64,000 nt of DNA. Origin: Alienimonas chondri. GTDB taxonomy: Bacteria > Planctomycetota > Planctomycetia > Planctomycetales > Planctomycetaceae. A model generated the notes under the pieces. It ran no database searches and had not been told where the DNA came from. It was given only the letters and a program-made list of their open reading frames with translations. The position numbers were made by a program, and so were the translations under genes. The DNA lies in contig NZ_WTPX01000002.1 in NCBI RefSeq assembly GCF_013036045.1, positions 1 to 64,000 on the forward strand, given 5' to 3'. Positions 55,104 through 63,434 of the stretch are shown here, piece by piece. The stretch's first letter is position 1; each line of letters starts with the position of its first letter.

Positions 55104-56477
55104 GTGCCGGACGCCTTCCCCCCCGCCTCGCTCTGGCTGCCCGGCGGCCTCACGATGCTGGCCCTCACGCTGGTGAGCGGGTTCTTCTCCGGCAGCGAGA
55201 CGGCCCTGTTCTTCCTCTCCCCGGAAGATCAGCGCGACCTCTCCCGAGGATCGGCCGGGCGGCGGGCGGCGGCCCGACTGCTGGACCGGCCGGACCGGCT
55301 GCTGGCGGCTGTGCTGTTCTGGAACCTGCTGACGAACCTCACCTATTTCGTGGTAAGCGTTGTCGTGGCGGAGAAGCTCCTTCACGACGGCTACGCGACC
55401 GCCGCGGGATTCATCGGTTTGGGCGGGCTTGCCAGCATCATTTTGCTGGGCGAGGTGTTCCCGAAGAGCGTCGCCGTGGCCGCGCCCAAGGCCGTCGCCG
55501 GGCTGGTCGCCCTGCCGTTGGGGCTGGCGGTGCGGGCGGTCGATCCGCTGTCACCACGGCTCGACGCCCTGACCCGGGCGCTGACGCGGACGTTCTGGCC
55601 GAAGCTGGAGACGGAGGAATACCTCAGCGCCGACGACCTCGAACACGCCGTCGAGGCCGCCACGGAGACTCGCGAACTCGCCGGATTGGAACGGCAAATC
55701 CTTCGCAACGTCTTGGATCTGTCGGACGTGACCGCCGAGGAGATCATGCGGCCGCGGGGCTCGTACCTCACGTTGACCAGTCCGGTGCGGCGGTCGGATC
55801 TCGGGGGGCGGGTGCCGGCCGGCGGGTTCGTGGCGGTGGTCGACCCGATCCTGGATCAAGCCGCGGGGACTGCCCATCAGAACCCTTCGGCGGCCAATGC
55901 ATCTCGCGTTTTGATGTTGGACACTGCCGCCGCGGCGCTCGGGTCGGATCCGAACGAGGCGAACCCACGCCTCGACGGTCGCGCGGTGTCGCTGCCGTTC
56001 CTGCCGTGGTGCGCGTCCGCGGCGTCGGCGTGGGCGCTGCTCAGCGAGACCGGGCGCCCGGCGGCGGGCGTCATCAACGAGTACGGGGAGACCGTCGGGG
56101 TGGTCACGTTCGACGACGTCGTCGATGCGATTCTCCGCCCGGATACCAGCCGCGCCCGTCGGTTGCTGCGGAGCGAACCGGTCCGCCCCCGCCCCGCCGG
56201 ACCAGGCGAACCGCAGAGTTGGGAAGTCGCGGGTCTGACGACGTTACGCTACCTCCTGAAACGCCTCGACCTGCCGGACGACCTGTCGGACACCGACCCC
56301 GTCACCGTCACCGGCCTGTTGCTGGAAGAGCTTGAACAGTTGCCGGAGGCGGGCGACGCCTGCGTCTGGCATGGCCTGCGATTGACGGTGGAGGACGTCG
56401 GCGGCACCGACGTGCGGCGGGTGCGGGTCGAGCGCGACATCGATGACGTCTCACGCGAATCGGGGCGCGACGAATGA
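55104..56477 (+). CDS. DUF21/CNNM-type membrane protein with CBS-like domain
   Basis: The 457-residue product starts with GTG at 55104. The DUF21 membrane domain is complete: TMLALTLVSGFFSGSETALFFLSPEDQR, VLFWNLLTNLTYFVVSVVVAE, GLGGLASIILLGEVFPKSVAVAAPK and VAGLVALPLGLAVRAVDPL. A cytoplasmic domain follows (LERQILRNVLDLSDVTAEEIMRPR, then WALLSETGRPAAGVINEYGETVGVVTFDDVVDAIL), consistent with a CBS pair. The C-terminal CorC/HlyC-type domain is probably represented by the last 100 residues. The family is linked to magnesium or cobalt export. The stop overlaps the start of the second DUF21 gene by four bases. Confidence 0.9.
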   Translation: MPDAFPPASLWLPGGLTMLALTLVSGFFSGSETALFFLSPEDQRDLSRGSAGRRAAARLLDRPDRLLAAVLFWNLLTNLTYFVVSVVVAEKLLHDGYATAAGFIGLGGLASIILLGEVFPKSVAVAAPKAVAGLVALPLGLAVRAVDPLSPRLDALTRALTRTFWPKLETEEYLSADDLEHAVEAATETRELAGLERQILRNVLDLSDVTAEEIMRPRGSYLTLTSPVRRSDLGGRVPAGGFVAVVDPILDQAAGTAHQNPSAANASRVLMLDTAAAALGSDPNEANPRLDGRAVSLPFLPWCASAASAWALLSETGRPAAGVINEYGETVGVVTFDDVVDAILRPDTSRARRLLRSEPVRPRPAGPGEPQSWEVAGLTTLRYLLKRLDLPDDLSDTDPVTVTGLLLEELEQLPEAGDACVWHGLRLTVEDVGGTDVRRVRVERDIDDVSRESGRDE

Positions 56478-57496
56478 TGACCGCCCTGCTGACCGCCGCC
56501 GGGCTGTTTGCGCTGGGGGTCTATCTGTCTGCGCTGTTCAGCGGGGCGGAGACGGCGTTCTATCGCATCTCCACGTTGCGACTGAGCTTTCACGCCGCGG
56601 CCGGCAAACGTCGGGCGAGCCGCGTGCTGCGATTCGCGGAGCAGCCCGCCCGGTTCGTCGCCACGTTACTCGTCGGCAACAACGTGGCGAATTACCTGAC
56701 GACCGCGGCGATCGGCGTGGCGGTCGCCGCGTTCTCCACCGGCGGCGGCGGGGCGCCGGAGGTCATCGCGACCTGGCTGATCAGTCCGGTGGTCTTCGTC
56801 TGCGGCGAGCTGCTGCCCAAGCGGCTCTGCTACCTCGCCCCCTCCTACTTTCTGGGGCGGCAGAGTTCGTTCCTGCTGGTGATCTTCAAGCTCGCCGCAC
56901 CGGTTTCGATCCCCCTCGCCGGTCTCGCTCGTCTGCTGGAAAAGGACGATGAAAGCGACTCCCGCCGCGTCGGCGGCGTGTTGGGCCGTGGTCGGTTGAT
57001 CGAGGTGCTGGATGAAGGTCACCGGGCCGGTTTGCTGACCGACGTTCAGGATCGATTAACGGAAAACGTCCTTCACGCCGCTCCCGGTCGGGCCCGCGAA
57101 CGTGCGACGCCGCCGGAGCGTGCGGTCTCCTTCCCGCTGGCCTGCACCCGGGACGAGTTGCTGGCGAAAGCCGTCGCGCTGGGCGTCCGAGAAGTGTTGC
57201 TCACCGCTGAGCCGGCGGGTGGCGCTTCGACGGTCCCGGCCGCCGAAGCGGCGCCGTTCGTGGGGTATGTGAAGGTCGCCGACGTCGCCGCCGGCGATCG
57301 CGCGCCGCGCGACTGGCTGCGGCCGCTTCCCCGGATCGCGGAGGGCGCCACGCGGCTGGAAGCGTTGGCGGAGTTGCGTCGCGAGGGCGACGCCGTCGGT
57401 TTGCTGATTTCTCGCGCAGACGGTTCAGGCGGCGGTCGGGTCGTCGGCGTGCTCAACGAGCGGGGGCTGCTTCGGGAACTGTTCGGTCGGGTCTGA
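56474..57496 (+). CDS. Second DUF21-type membrane protein, shortened C terminus
   Basis: The 340-residue product overlaps the previous gene by ATGA. The DUF21 domain is seen in LFALGVYLSALFSGAETAFYRIS, VATLLVGNNVANYLTTAAIGVAVA, WLISPVVFVCGELLPKRLCYLAPS and FLLVIFKLAAPVSIPLAGLARLLE. The cytoplasmic part is short: a CBS-like segment around PFVGYVKVADVAAGD and VGVLNERGLLRELF. The CorC_HlyC domain is absent. With its neighbour it probably forms a two-subunit transporter. It ends at a strong hairpin. Confidence 0.88.
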   Translation: MMTALLTAAGLFALGVYLSALFSGAETAFYRISTLRLSFHAAAGKRRASRVLRFAEQPARFVATLLVGNNVANYLTTAAIGVAVAAFSTGGGGAPEVIATWLISPVVFVCGELLPKRLCYLAPSYFLGRQSSFLLVIFKLAAPVSIPLAGLARLLEKDDESDSRRVGGVLGRGRLIEVLDEGHRAGLLTDVQDRLTENVLHAAPGRARERATPPERAVSFPLACTRDELLAKAVALGVREVLLTAEPAGGASTVPAAEAAPFVGYVKVADVAAGDRAPRDWLRPLPRIAEGATRLEALAELRREGDAVGLLISRADGSGGGRVVGVLNERGLLRELFGRV

Positions 57497-57542
57497 ACCG
57501 CGTGCGGCTTGCCGAAGCGGGGTTCGCACCGCGCAACGACAA

Positions 57543-57571
57543 ACGGCGGCGGGGATGGACCCCGCCGCCGT
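57543..57571. terminator. Strong bidirectional terminator
   Basis: ACGGCGGCGGGG (57543-57554) and CCCCGCCGCCGT (57560-57571) form a 12-bp perfect stem with a 5-base loop between the convergent DUF21 and repeat-protein genes. On the minus strand TTGTCGTT follows. Confidence 0.8.
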
Positions 57572-57603
57572 CGTTCTCTCCAGAAGGCTCGCCCCGGGTC
57601 GCC

Positions 57604-59013
57604 TTACCGGGCGCTGGCGACCAGCGGCAGCATCGGACCGGCATCCCAGCGGCGGGCGGCGGTCACCTGCGGCACCCGGCCGGCGGCGCCGACCAGTTCC
57701 GGCGGGGCGACCGGCCGACGAACCGGCTCACGCACCGCGGCGGGGGCCGCATCGGTCGCCGGACGGGCGGCCATCCGCTGTTCGTTCGCCCCGCGGCTGC
57801 GTGCCGCCAGCTTCAACGCGGCGAGCCGTTCGCGGTCGGCGTCGGTTAGGGTCCGAACCTTCGGGGCCGCGGGGGCGGCCTCCTCGGTCAGACGGCGGGA
57901 GCCGCGACGGGGGGCGTTGTAGGAGGTCGTCGTCTCCTCGAATTCGGAGTTGTCGTCCCGTTTGTACTTGTCGCCGTCGGCGTCGGCGGAGCGGGTCGGC
58001 ACGCTGTCGAAGCCGGAGTCCGATTCCGGCCGCAGGGCGGTCGCAGTCGTGCCGCGGCCGGAGAGGTACGCCACGGCGACCGGATCGGTGCTGGGCAGGT
58101 AGTTGTAAACGGTGCGGGAGACTTCCTTGTACTCCGTCACCGGCTTCAGGGCGGTGACCTTCTGATCTTCCCAAACCACTTCCTGCACCGCGACCTGACG
58201 CTTCTTGATGGTCGGAACCATCGTCGTCACCTGGTAGGTGCGGGGCACGTTGGTCACTTCCGCGACCTGGCTGTGAGTGGTTACGTTGCAGGCCATCTGC
58301 TGCGGAACGTACTGCCGCTGCGTGGTGTATTTCGGCGTGAACATGCTGCGGACGTTGTACCGGAAGCGGTTCATCGAACCGGCGAATCCCGGCCGCGGGT
58401 CGTACTGACAAGGGCTGATCTGCGGATTGGCGATCCGACGGGTCTGCCAGTGACCGGCGTCCTTGATGACGGTCTGGGTATTGCTGACCGGCCGGTAGTT
58501 GACCTGCTGAGCCATCGCGGTGCGGGTCTCGGTCTGCGGGACCATTTCGGTAAATTCCCGCTCCTCATACCGCGTGACGGTCCGCGGCCGTTTGACCGTT
58601 TCCTGAACGGACACGTATTTCGTCGTCGGCACCCGGTCGGTCACCTGCCGGGGCACGGCGACCATCTTCGGCTGCTCACAGACGGCGACCGTCTGCACCT
58701 GTTGGACGGGAATGCACTCCACCGCGGCCGCCTGCTGATAGATCGGCGTGCAGCCGCTCACCGTGCTGTAGCTTCCGCCGTAGGACACGGGAGCGTACGA
58801 GGCGGTGGAGTAGGAGCTGGAATAGGAGGGCGAGGCGCTGGCGGTGGAGCACCCGCAGTTGCTCCCGCCGTAGCCATAGCCGCTTTCGTAAAACTGAGCG
58901 GGCGCCGACGGGGCGATCGCGATGCCCATCGCTGCGGACAGCAGGCCGGCGAAGAAGCGTTTGGCGGCGGGGCGGTTGGCGCGGCGGAGCCGCGGAATCG
59001 GACGCGAAGTCAT
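57604..59013 (-). CDS. Secreted Val/Thr/Gln-rich repeat protein (YTV-like)
   Basis: The 469-residue product starts at ATG 59013 with a signal peptide ending APSAPAQ. A Ser/Tyr/Gly/Cys-rich stretch (YESGYGYGGSNCGCSTASAS) follows. The central part (about 90-290) is built of short repeats of alternating Val, Thr, Arg and aromatic residues, for example QQVQTVAVCEQPKMVAVPRQ, TDRVPTTKYVSVQETVKRPR, EEREFTEMVPQTETRTAM and VPRTYQVTTMVPTIKKRQ. The pattern resembles the YTV-type repeats of planctomycete envelope proteins. The C terminus is Ala/Arg/Pro-rich and probably disordered. Role: structural component of the cell surface, by inference. Confidence 0.75.
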   Translation of the reverse strand: MTSRPIPRLRRANRPAAKRFFAGLLSAAMGIAIAPSAPAQFYESGYGYGGSNCGCSTASASPSYSSSYSTASYAPVSYGGSYSTVSGCTPIYQQAAAVECIPVQQVQTVAVCEQPKMVAVPRQVTDRVPTTKYVSVQETVKRPRTVTRYEEREFTEMVPQTETRTAMAQQVNYRPVSNTQTVIKDAGHWQTRRIANPQISPCQYDPRPGFAGSMNRFRYNVRSMFTPKYTTQRQYVPQQMACNVTTHSQVAEVTNVPRTYQVTTMVPTIKKRQVAVQEVVWEDQKVTALKPVTEYKEVSRTVYNYLPSTDPVAVAYLSGRGTTATALRPESDSGFDSVPTRSADADGDKYKRDDNSEFEETTTSYNAPRRGSRRLTEEAAPAAPKVRTLTDADRERLAALKLAARSRGANEQRMAARPATDAAPAAVREPVRRPVAPPELVGAAGRVPQVTAARRWDAGPMLPLVASAR

Positions 59014-59395
59014 CGCACCTGTTCCGTGAGGATTTCCGCGGACGAACGGCGCAACGGGGCCGGCCGGGGACGCGGACGAATGGGTTGTCGCTGGGAGTTG
59101 CGATCCCGCACAGCAGCGGAGATCGCGGGGCGTGTCGCGCGGCGGGGTGGAGAGTTCCCCTGCCCCGTTCGCCCCACGAATCCCGCGGCGGTTGTGCCGC
59201 CGGGATTGCGTCGGGCGCGGGGCTGCCGCGTCGGGGGCGGTTGGTAGATCAGTCGGCCTCAGGCAGTCAACGCGTTTTCCGCCGGAAATCAGAAATCGGC
59301 TCAAGCCGCTGCGTTCCCCGTCCGACCCGGCGTCGATTGTGGAGCCGGAGGCCCGCCGCGAAACTCCGTCGTTCGCCCCTTCCCCGAGGTCCGCC
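59014..59395. other. Divergent intergenic region
   Basis: The 382 bases between the repeat protein and the pectate lyase gene must hold two divergent promoters. I see no clear -35/-10 pairs, long palindromes or small genes. A minor CGGCT-CAA-GCCG stem lies near 59300. Confidence 0.4.
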
Positions 59396-60847
59396 GTGCT
59401 CGCCCGATCGCTCGTGCCTTTGCTGCTGACGACGCTGTGCGGCGTCGTCGCTCCCGCCTCCGCCGCGGACGACCCCGGTCGAGATGAAGCCCGCGACGCC
59501 CTCCGCCGGGCCGGACGATTCTTTGCGAAGGAGGTCGCCCTGCGGGGCGGCTACGTTTACTTCGTCGAACTCGATCGGCCCCGCCGGTGGGGCGAGGGCG
59601 AGGCGACGGCGACGCAAATCTGGGTGCAGCCCCCCGCCACCCCGACGGTCGGCGAGGCGTTTCTGAACGCCTACGAAGCGACCGGCGACGCCCCCCATCT
59701 CGCCGCCGCGACCGCGGCCGGCGAGGCGTTGGTCTACGGGCAGCTGAAGTCCGGCGGTTGGACGAACCGCATCGACTTCGACCCCAACGGCAATCCCGCC
59801 GACTATCGCAACGGCCGCGGCCGCGGTCGGAACACCTCCTCCCTGGACGACGGCCAAACCCCCGCGGCGCTCCGACTGCTGATCCGGCTCGACGCCGCCC
59901 ACGACGGCCGGCATGCGGCGATCGCCGAGGCGGTCCGCACGGGGCTCGACGCACTGCTTGCGGCGCAGTTCCCCGGCGGCGGGTTCCCACAGGTGTGGGA
60001 CGACCCGGAAGATCCCCCGCCGACGCTGCGGGCGGTTCTGCCGGAGGGCGACTGGCGCGAGCTGCCGCGGGTCAAGAATTACTGGGATCAGGCCACGTTG
60101 AACGACGGGCTCGCCGGGCAGGTGGTCGACACCCTGTTGCTGGCTCGCACGACGTATCTCGAACGCGAACCCCCGCTTGCCGAGCGGTGCGACGCCGCGG
60201 TTCGGCGACTGGGCGACTTCCTCATCCGGGCGCAGCTGCCCCGGCCCCAACCCGCCTGGGCGCAGCAATACGATGCGAAGATGCGACCGGCGTGGGCGAG
60301 AATTTTCGAGCCGCCCGCGGTCGTGACGAGCGAATCGCAGGACGTGATCGAGGCTCTGTTGACCCTGCACGCGGCGACCGGCGACCCGCAGTTTCTCGAC
60401 CCGATCCCCGCGGCGCTCGATTACCTCGATCGGTCCGCCCTGCCGGATGGACAGCTGCCGCGTTATCTGGAGTTGAACACGAATCGCCCCCTCTACATGC
60501 AGCGGGACGGCGGCGGGTACCGGCCGACGTTCGACGATACGAACCTCCCCGGTCACTACGGTTGGAAGATCGGCAGTCGGGTCGAAACGCTGCGGAACAA
60601 GTTGCAGCGGGCCCAATCGGGCCGCCCGCCCTCCCCGCCGAACGCCGTGAAGCTCGCCGACGCGGCTCGTCGGGCGATTGACGCGCTCGATGACGAGGGC
60701 CGCTGGGTGGAGACGTCCGACGGTTCCAAACTGGTCGGTCAGGCGAAGATTCCCGTGGGATCGCGGTTTCTCGCCAGCGAGACGTTCGCCGACAACATGT
60801 CCGCCCTCGCCGCGTTCCTGCGGGTCGACGCCCCGGCCCCGCGCTGA
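59396..60847 (+). CDS. Secreted pectate lyase, PL10 type
   Basis: I start at GTG 59396, which gives a signal peptide (MLARSLVPLLLTTLCGVVAPASAAD); the frame upstream is not convincing. The 483-residue product has the alpha/alpha toroid features of PL10 pectate lyases: YGQLKSGGWTNRIDF, NTSSLDDGQTPAALRLLIRL, LDALLAAQFPGGGFPQVWDD, RPAWARIFEPPAVVTSESQDVI and FDDTNLPGHYGWKIG. It would cleave polygalacturonate by beta-elimination in the periplasm or outside the cell. The gene stands alone, 21 bases from the convergent holA. Confidence 0.85.
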   Translation: MLARSLVPLLLTTLCGVVAPASAADDPGRDEARDALRRAGRFFAKEVALRGGYVYFVELDRPRRWGEGEATATQIWVQPPATPTVGEAFLNAYEATGDAPHLAAATAAGEALVYGQLKSGGWTNRIDFDPNGNPADYRNGRGRGRNTSSLDDGQTPAALRLLIRLDAAHDGRHAAIAEAVRTGLDALLAAQFPGGGFPQVWDDPEDPPPTLRAVLPEGDWRELPRVKNYWDQATLNDGLAGQVVDTLLLARTTYLEREPPLAERCDAAVRRLGDFLIRAQLPRPQPAWAQQYDAKMRPAWARIFEPPAVVTSESQDVIEALLTLHAATGDPQFLDPIPAALDYLDRSALPDGQLPRYLELNTNRPLYMQRDGGGYRPTFDDTNLPGHYGWKIGSRVETLRNKLQRAQSGRPPSPPNAVKLADAARRAIDALDDEGRWVETSDGSKLVGQAKIPVGSRFLASETFADNMSALAAFLRVDAPAPR

Positions 60848-60868
60848 ACAATTTCGACCGCTCGAACC

Positions 60869-61867
60869 TCAGCGATGCGGCGCGGCGAGTTGAACGAGCA
60901 ACCGTTCCAGCACCGTGCGGTCCGGCAGCGCCGAGCCGCCGCGGAGGGCGCCGTCCGCCTCCAACAGTAGCCCGCGGAACCGTTCCGCCCGTTTCCGGCC
61001 GAGGCGACGCAGGTACTGCTCCGTTTCGCCCCGCTCCTTCGGGAACACGCCCGCCGTCGCCAGCGCCCGCGAGAGGTTCCCGCCGCCCGCGGACAGGTCC
61101 ACGGCGGTCGCGGTCTTCCGCAGCACGAAGCCGATCCCTCCGAGGATCCTGAACGGCGCCTCCCCCGCGAGCAGCAGCTTGTCCAGCTCCGCCAACGCCC
61201 CGCCGACGTTGCCGCGACGCACCTCCGCGAGCATCTCGAAGGTGTTCTTGACGGAGCCGTCCATCACCAGCGCCGCCACGTCCTCCGCCGCGACGGCCTT
61301 CGGATCGCGGTCCGCGACGAACGCGCACAGCTTGCCCAGTTCCTGCTCCAACAGGCCGAGGTCCGTGCCGGCGAGCGTCACCATCAACTCCGCGGCGTCC
61401 TTGGCCAGCGTCGTTTCGTACTCCGACTTCGCCACGCCGACGAGGTACGCCGCAGCCTTCGCCCCCTTCAACTCCGTGCATTCGATCGTCAGGCCGCTCT
61501 TCGCGACGGCCTTCGCCAGCCGGGTGTTCTTCGGCCACTTCGCGACTTCCAGGATCAGCACCCCGCCCGCGGCCGGCGCGGCCACGTAGCGTTCCAGCCC
61601 GGCTCGATGGTCGGAGACGAACCCGTCCGCGTCGCCCACGACGACCACGCGGGCGGAGGCGAACATCGAGACCGTCCGCAGTTCGTCCAACGCGGAGGCG
61701 AGGTCGGCGGTCTCTCCATCCAGCCGAGTCGGTTCATCCTCGCCCCCCAACGCCGCCTCGGCGATGCGGTCGACGCACCGTCGCGCCAGCAACCGTTGAT
61801 CTCCGTGGACCGCGACGACCGAGGGAATGTCGCCGGGCGGTTTCTTAAGGAACTCGGCGGCGTGCAT
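60869..61867 (-). CDS. holA: DNA polymerase III subunit delta
   Basis: HolA is the delta subunit of the clamp loader that opens the sliding clamp. The 332-residue product shows the N-terminal AAA-like domain without a functional P-loop (VVAVHGDQRLLARRCVDRIAEAAL, TVSMFASARVVVVGDADGF), the middle segment LTIECTELKGAKAAAYLV, and the helical collar (TDLGLLEQELGKLCAF, NTFEMLAEVRRGNVGGALAELDKLLLAGEAPFRILGGIGFVLRK). The length is normal. It starts at ATG 61867 and is divergent from the phosphohexomutase-like gene, with an inverted repeat in the gap. Confidence 0.93.
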   Translation of the reverse strand: MHAAEFLKKPPGDIPSVVAVHGDQRLLARRCVDRIAEAALGGEDEPTRLDGETADLASALDELRTVSMFASARVVVVGDADGFVSDHRAGLERYVAAPAAGGVLILEVAKWPKNTRLAKAVAKSGLTIECTELKGAKAAAYLVGVAKSEYETTLAKDAAELMVTLAGTDLGLLEQELGKLCAFVADRDPKAVAAEDVAALVMDGSVKNTFEMLAEVRRGNVGGALAELDKLLLAGEAPFRILGGIGFVLRKTATAVDLSAGGGNLSRALATAGVFPKERGETEQYLRRLGRKRAERFRGLLLEADGALRGGSALPDRTVLERLLVQLAAPHR

Positions 61868-61892
61868 GAGGGGAGAGCTGAGAGGCGGGTTC

Positions 61893-62011
61893 GGGGCGTC
61901 AGCCCCATGTGCGTCGAATGTCTCGGAAGGCGATGCCCGCAGTATCGACCAAAGCGCGGCCTGTGCTATCCCTCGCCTGCTTCTCTCAACTGCTCATGGG
62001 GCTGACGCTCC
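61893..62011. repeat. 17-bp inverted repeat in holA/mutase-like gap
   Basis: GGGGCGTCAGCCCCATG (61893-61909) and CATGGGGCTGACGCTCC (61995-62011) are inverted copies with one mismatch, 85 bases apart. The left arm can also fold on itself (GGGGC-GTCA-GCCCC). The right arm includes the ATG start codon of the mutase-like gene. Confidence 0.75.
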
Positions 62012-63180
62012 ACGCTCGCCGGATCGACGACTTGCTCCGCTGCCCTTCCGCCGCCGCTCCGATCTCCCGCGGGACGCATCTGGCCCGGCTGGCCTCGGGC
62101 TGGCGGGAGTGCGTCGGGTGCCCGCACGCCGTGGATCTCGACGGAGCGGCCCCGACGCTGCGGCGCCGATTGGAGCGACGTTCGCATCGTGAACGGCCGG
62201 ATCCGTTCGGCGGTGTGGCGGGCGCTGATTTCACGCCGGACGATGCGGCGACGCTCGCCGCCCGGTTTGCGGCCACCCTCCCGCCCCGCGGCTCCGTGGT
62301 GTTGGCCCGAGACGAACGCACGACGCATGCCCCGTTCGTGCTCGCGGTCGCTTCGGCGCTGCGAAATGCCGGTTGCGACGTGCTGCACCTCGGCGAGGCG
62401 CTCGAACCGGCCGTGCGGTTCGCCGTCCGCTCGACCGGCGCGGCGGGCGGCGTGTGGCTCGCCGCCCCGGATCACCCCGCCGGACGCGTCGGCTTCGTGC
62501 CGATCGGCGCCGGCGGCCGTCCGCTTCGCGATGCCGAGCGGACGGCCGTCGCAAACGCTGAACCGCGGGTCGACCGCCTCCTCGGCGCCGAGCGATCCTG
62601 CGGTGCGAAGGCGGAGCACGAAGCCTCCCTGTGGCCGGCGTTCCGCACGCTCACGGCCCTGCGGATCAGCGTGGCCAGTCCTTCGGGGGCGGTCCGATCG
62701 CGATTCGAGCGTCTCTTCGCCGCCCTGCCGGACGATCTACGAACCCTCGCTCTTCCCTTCGACTCCCCGTCGGAAGGCAATGGCGAGGCTTTGCGGGAGT
62801 CGGGGGGAGACATTCGACTCTCGGTGGACTCTTCGTCCGTGCGTTGCCGAGCCTACGACGGCGCCGGCGCGCCGATTCCCTGGGCGGAGACGGCCCGGAC
62901 GCTGGCGGCGGACTCAGTTCGCGGGGTCTCCAAGAAGCCGAACGTCCCGACGGTCGCCGTCGCGGCGGAGATGGCGGACGACCTGCGGCTGAAGATCGCC
63001 GCCGTGGGCGGGCGGGTGGTGGAAACGACGGACGATCCCGCGGCGCTGTGGTCCGCGGTGGACGAGGGCAGCGTGCTGGCGCTGGGCACGGACGGCTTCG
63101 CGGCGTTCGCCACGCCCCGCGGCCCCGCCGCCGACGCGGCGCTGGCGCTCGCCGCGCTGCTCCGAGCCTACTCCGGTTGA
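61996..63180 (+). CDS. Degenerate phosphohexomutase-like protein
   Basis: I start at ATG 61996 (MGLTLHARRIDDLL; 394 residues). A short N-terminal part contains two Cys (WRECVGCPHAV). The region from about residue 70 has the layout of domain I of phosphoglucomutase/phosphomannomutase: SVVLARDERTTHAPFVLAVASALRNAGCDVLHLGEALEPAVRFAVRSTGAAGGVWLAAPDHPAGRVGFVPIG. The catalytic segment TASHNP is replaced by LAAPDHPAG, so the phosphoserine is missing. Later domains are recognisable only loosely. It is likely a binding or regulatory relative rather than an enzyme. The gene is divergent from holA. Confidence 0.6.
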   Translation: MGLTLHARRIDDLLRCPSAAAPISRGTHLARLASGWRECVGCPHAVDLDGAAPTLRRRLERRSHRERPDPFGGVAGADFTPDDAATLAARFAATLPPRGSVVLARDERTTHAPFVLAVASALRNAGCDVLHLGEALEPAVRFAVRSTGAAGGVWLAAPDHPAGRVGFVPIGAGGRPLRDAERTAVANAEPRVDRLLGAERSCGAKAEHEASLWPAFRTLTALRISVASPSGAVRSRFERLFAALPDDLRTLALPFDSPSEGNGEALRESGGDIRLSVDSSSVRCRAYDGAGAPIPWAETARTLAADSVRGVSKKPNVPTVAVAAEMADDLRLKIAAVGGRVVETTDDPAALWSAVDEGSVLALGTDGFAAFATPRGPAADAALALAALLRAYSG

Positions 63181-63378
63181 TCGCGACTCGGCCCGGCGGA
63201 GCAATTCCCGCGGCGGCTTCAGCATCCAAACGGCGTTGCCCGGCGGTTGCTTTGATCTATGCGTTCGAACCGTTGAGAAGCACACCGAGTCTCCCCCGGT
63301 CCTTCCGCCTGCGGAGACGTTCGTCGCACGAACATCGATTGGCGTGACCGCCGGCGCTTTGCCGACAGCGCAACAAAT

Positions 63379-63408
63379 CCGCCCGGCACGCAAGAGCGTA
63401 CCGGGCGG
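63379..63408 (-). terminator. Terminator of clpC
   Basis: CCGCCCGG (63379-63386) pairs with CCGGGCGG (63401-63408), an 8-bp stem whose loop has an inner CGC/GCG pair. On the minus strand it is followed by ATTTGTTG. It lies 26 bases after the clpC stop. Confidence 0.65.
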
Positions 63409-63434
63409 TATTGGGCACCGAAGCGGAGAGGAAG

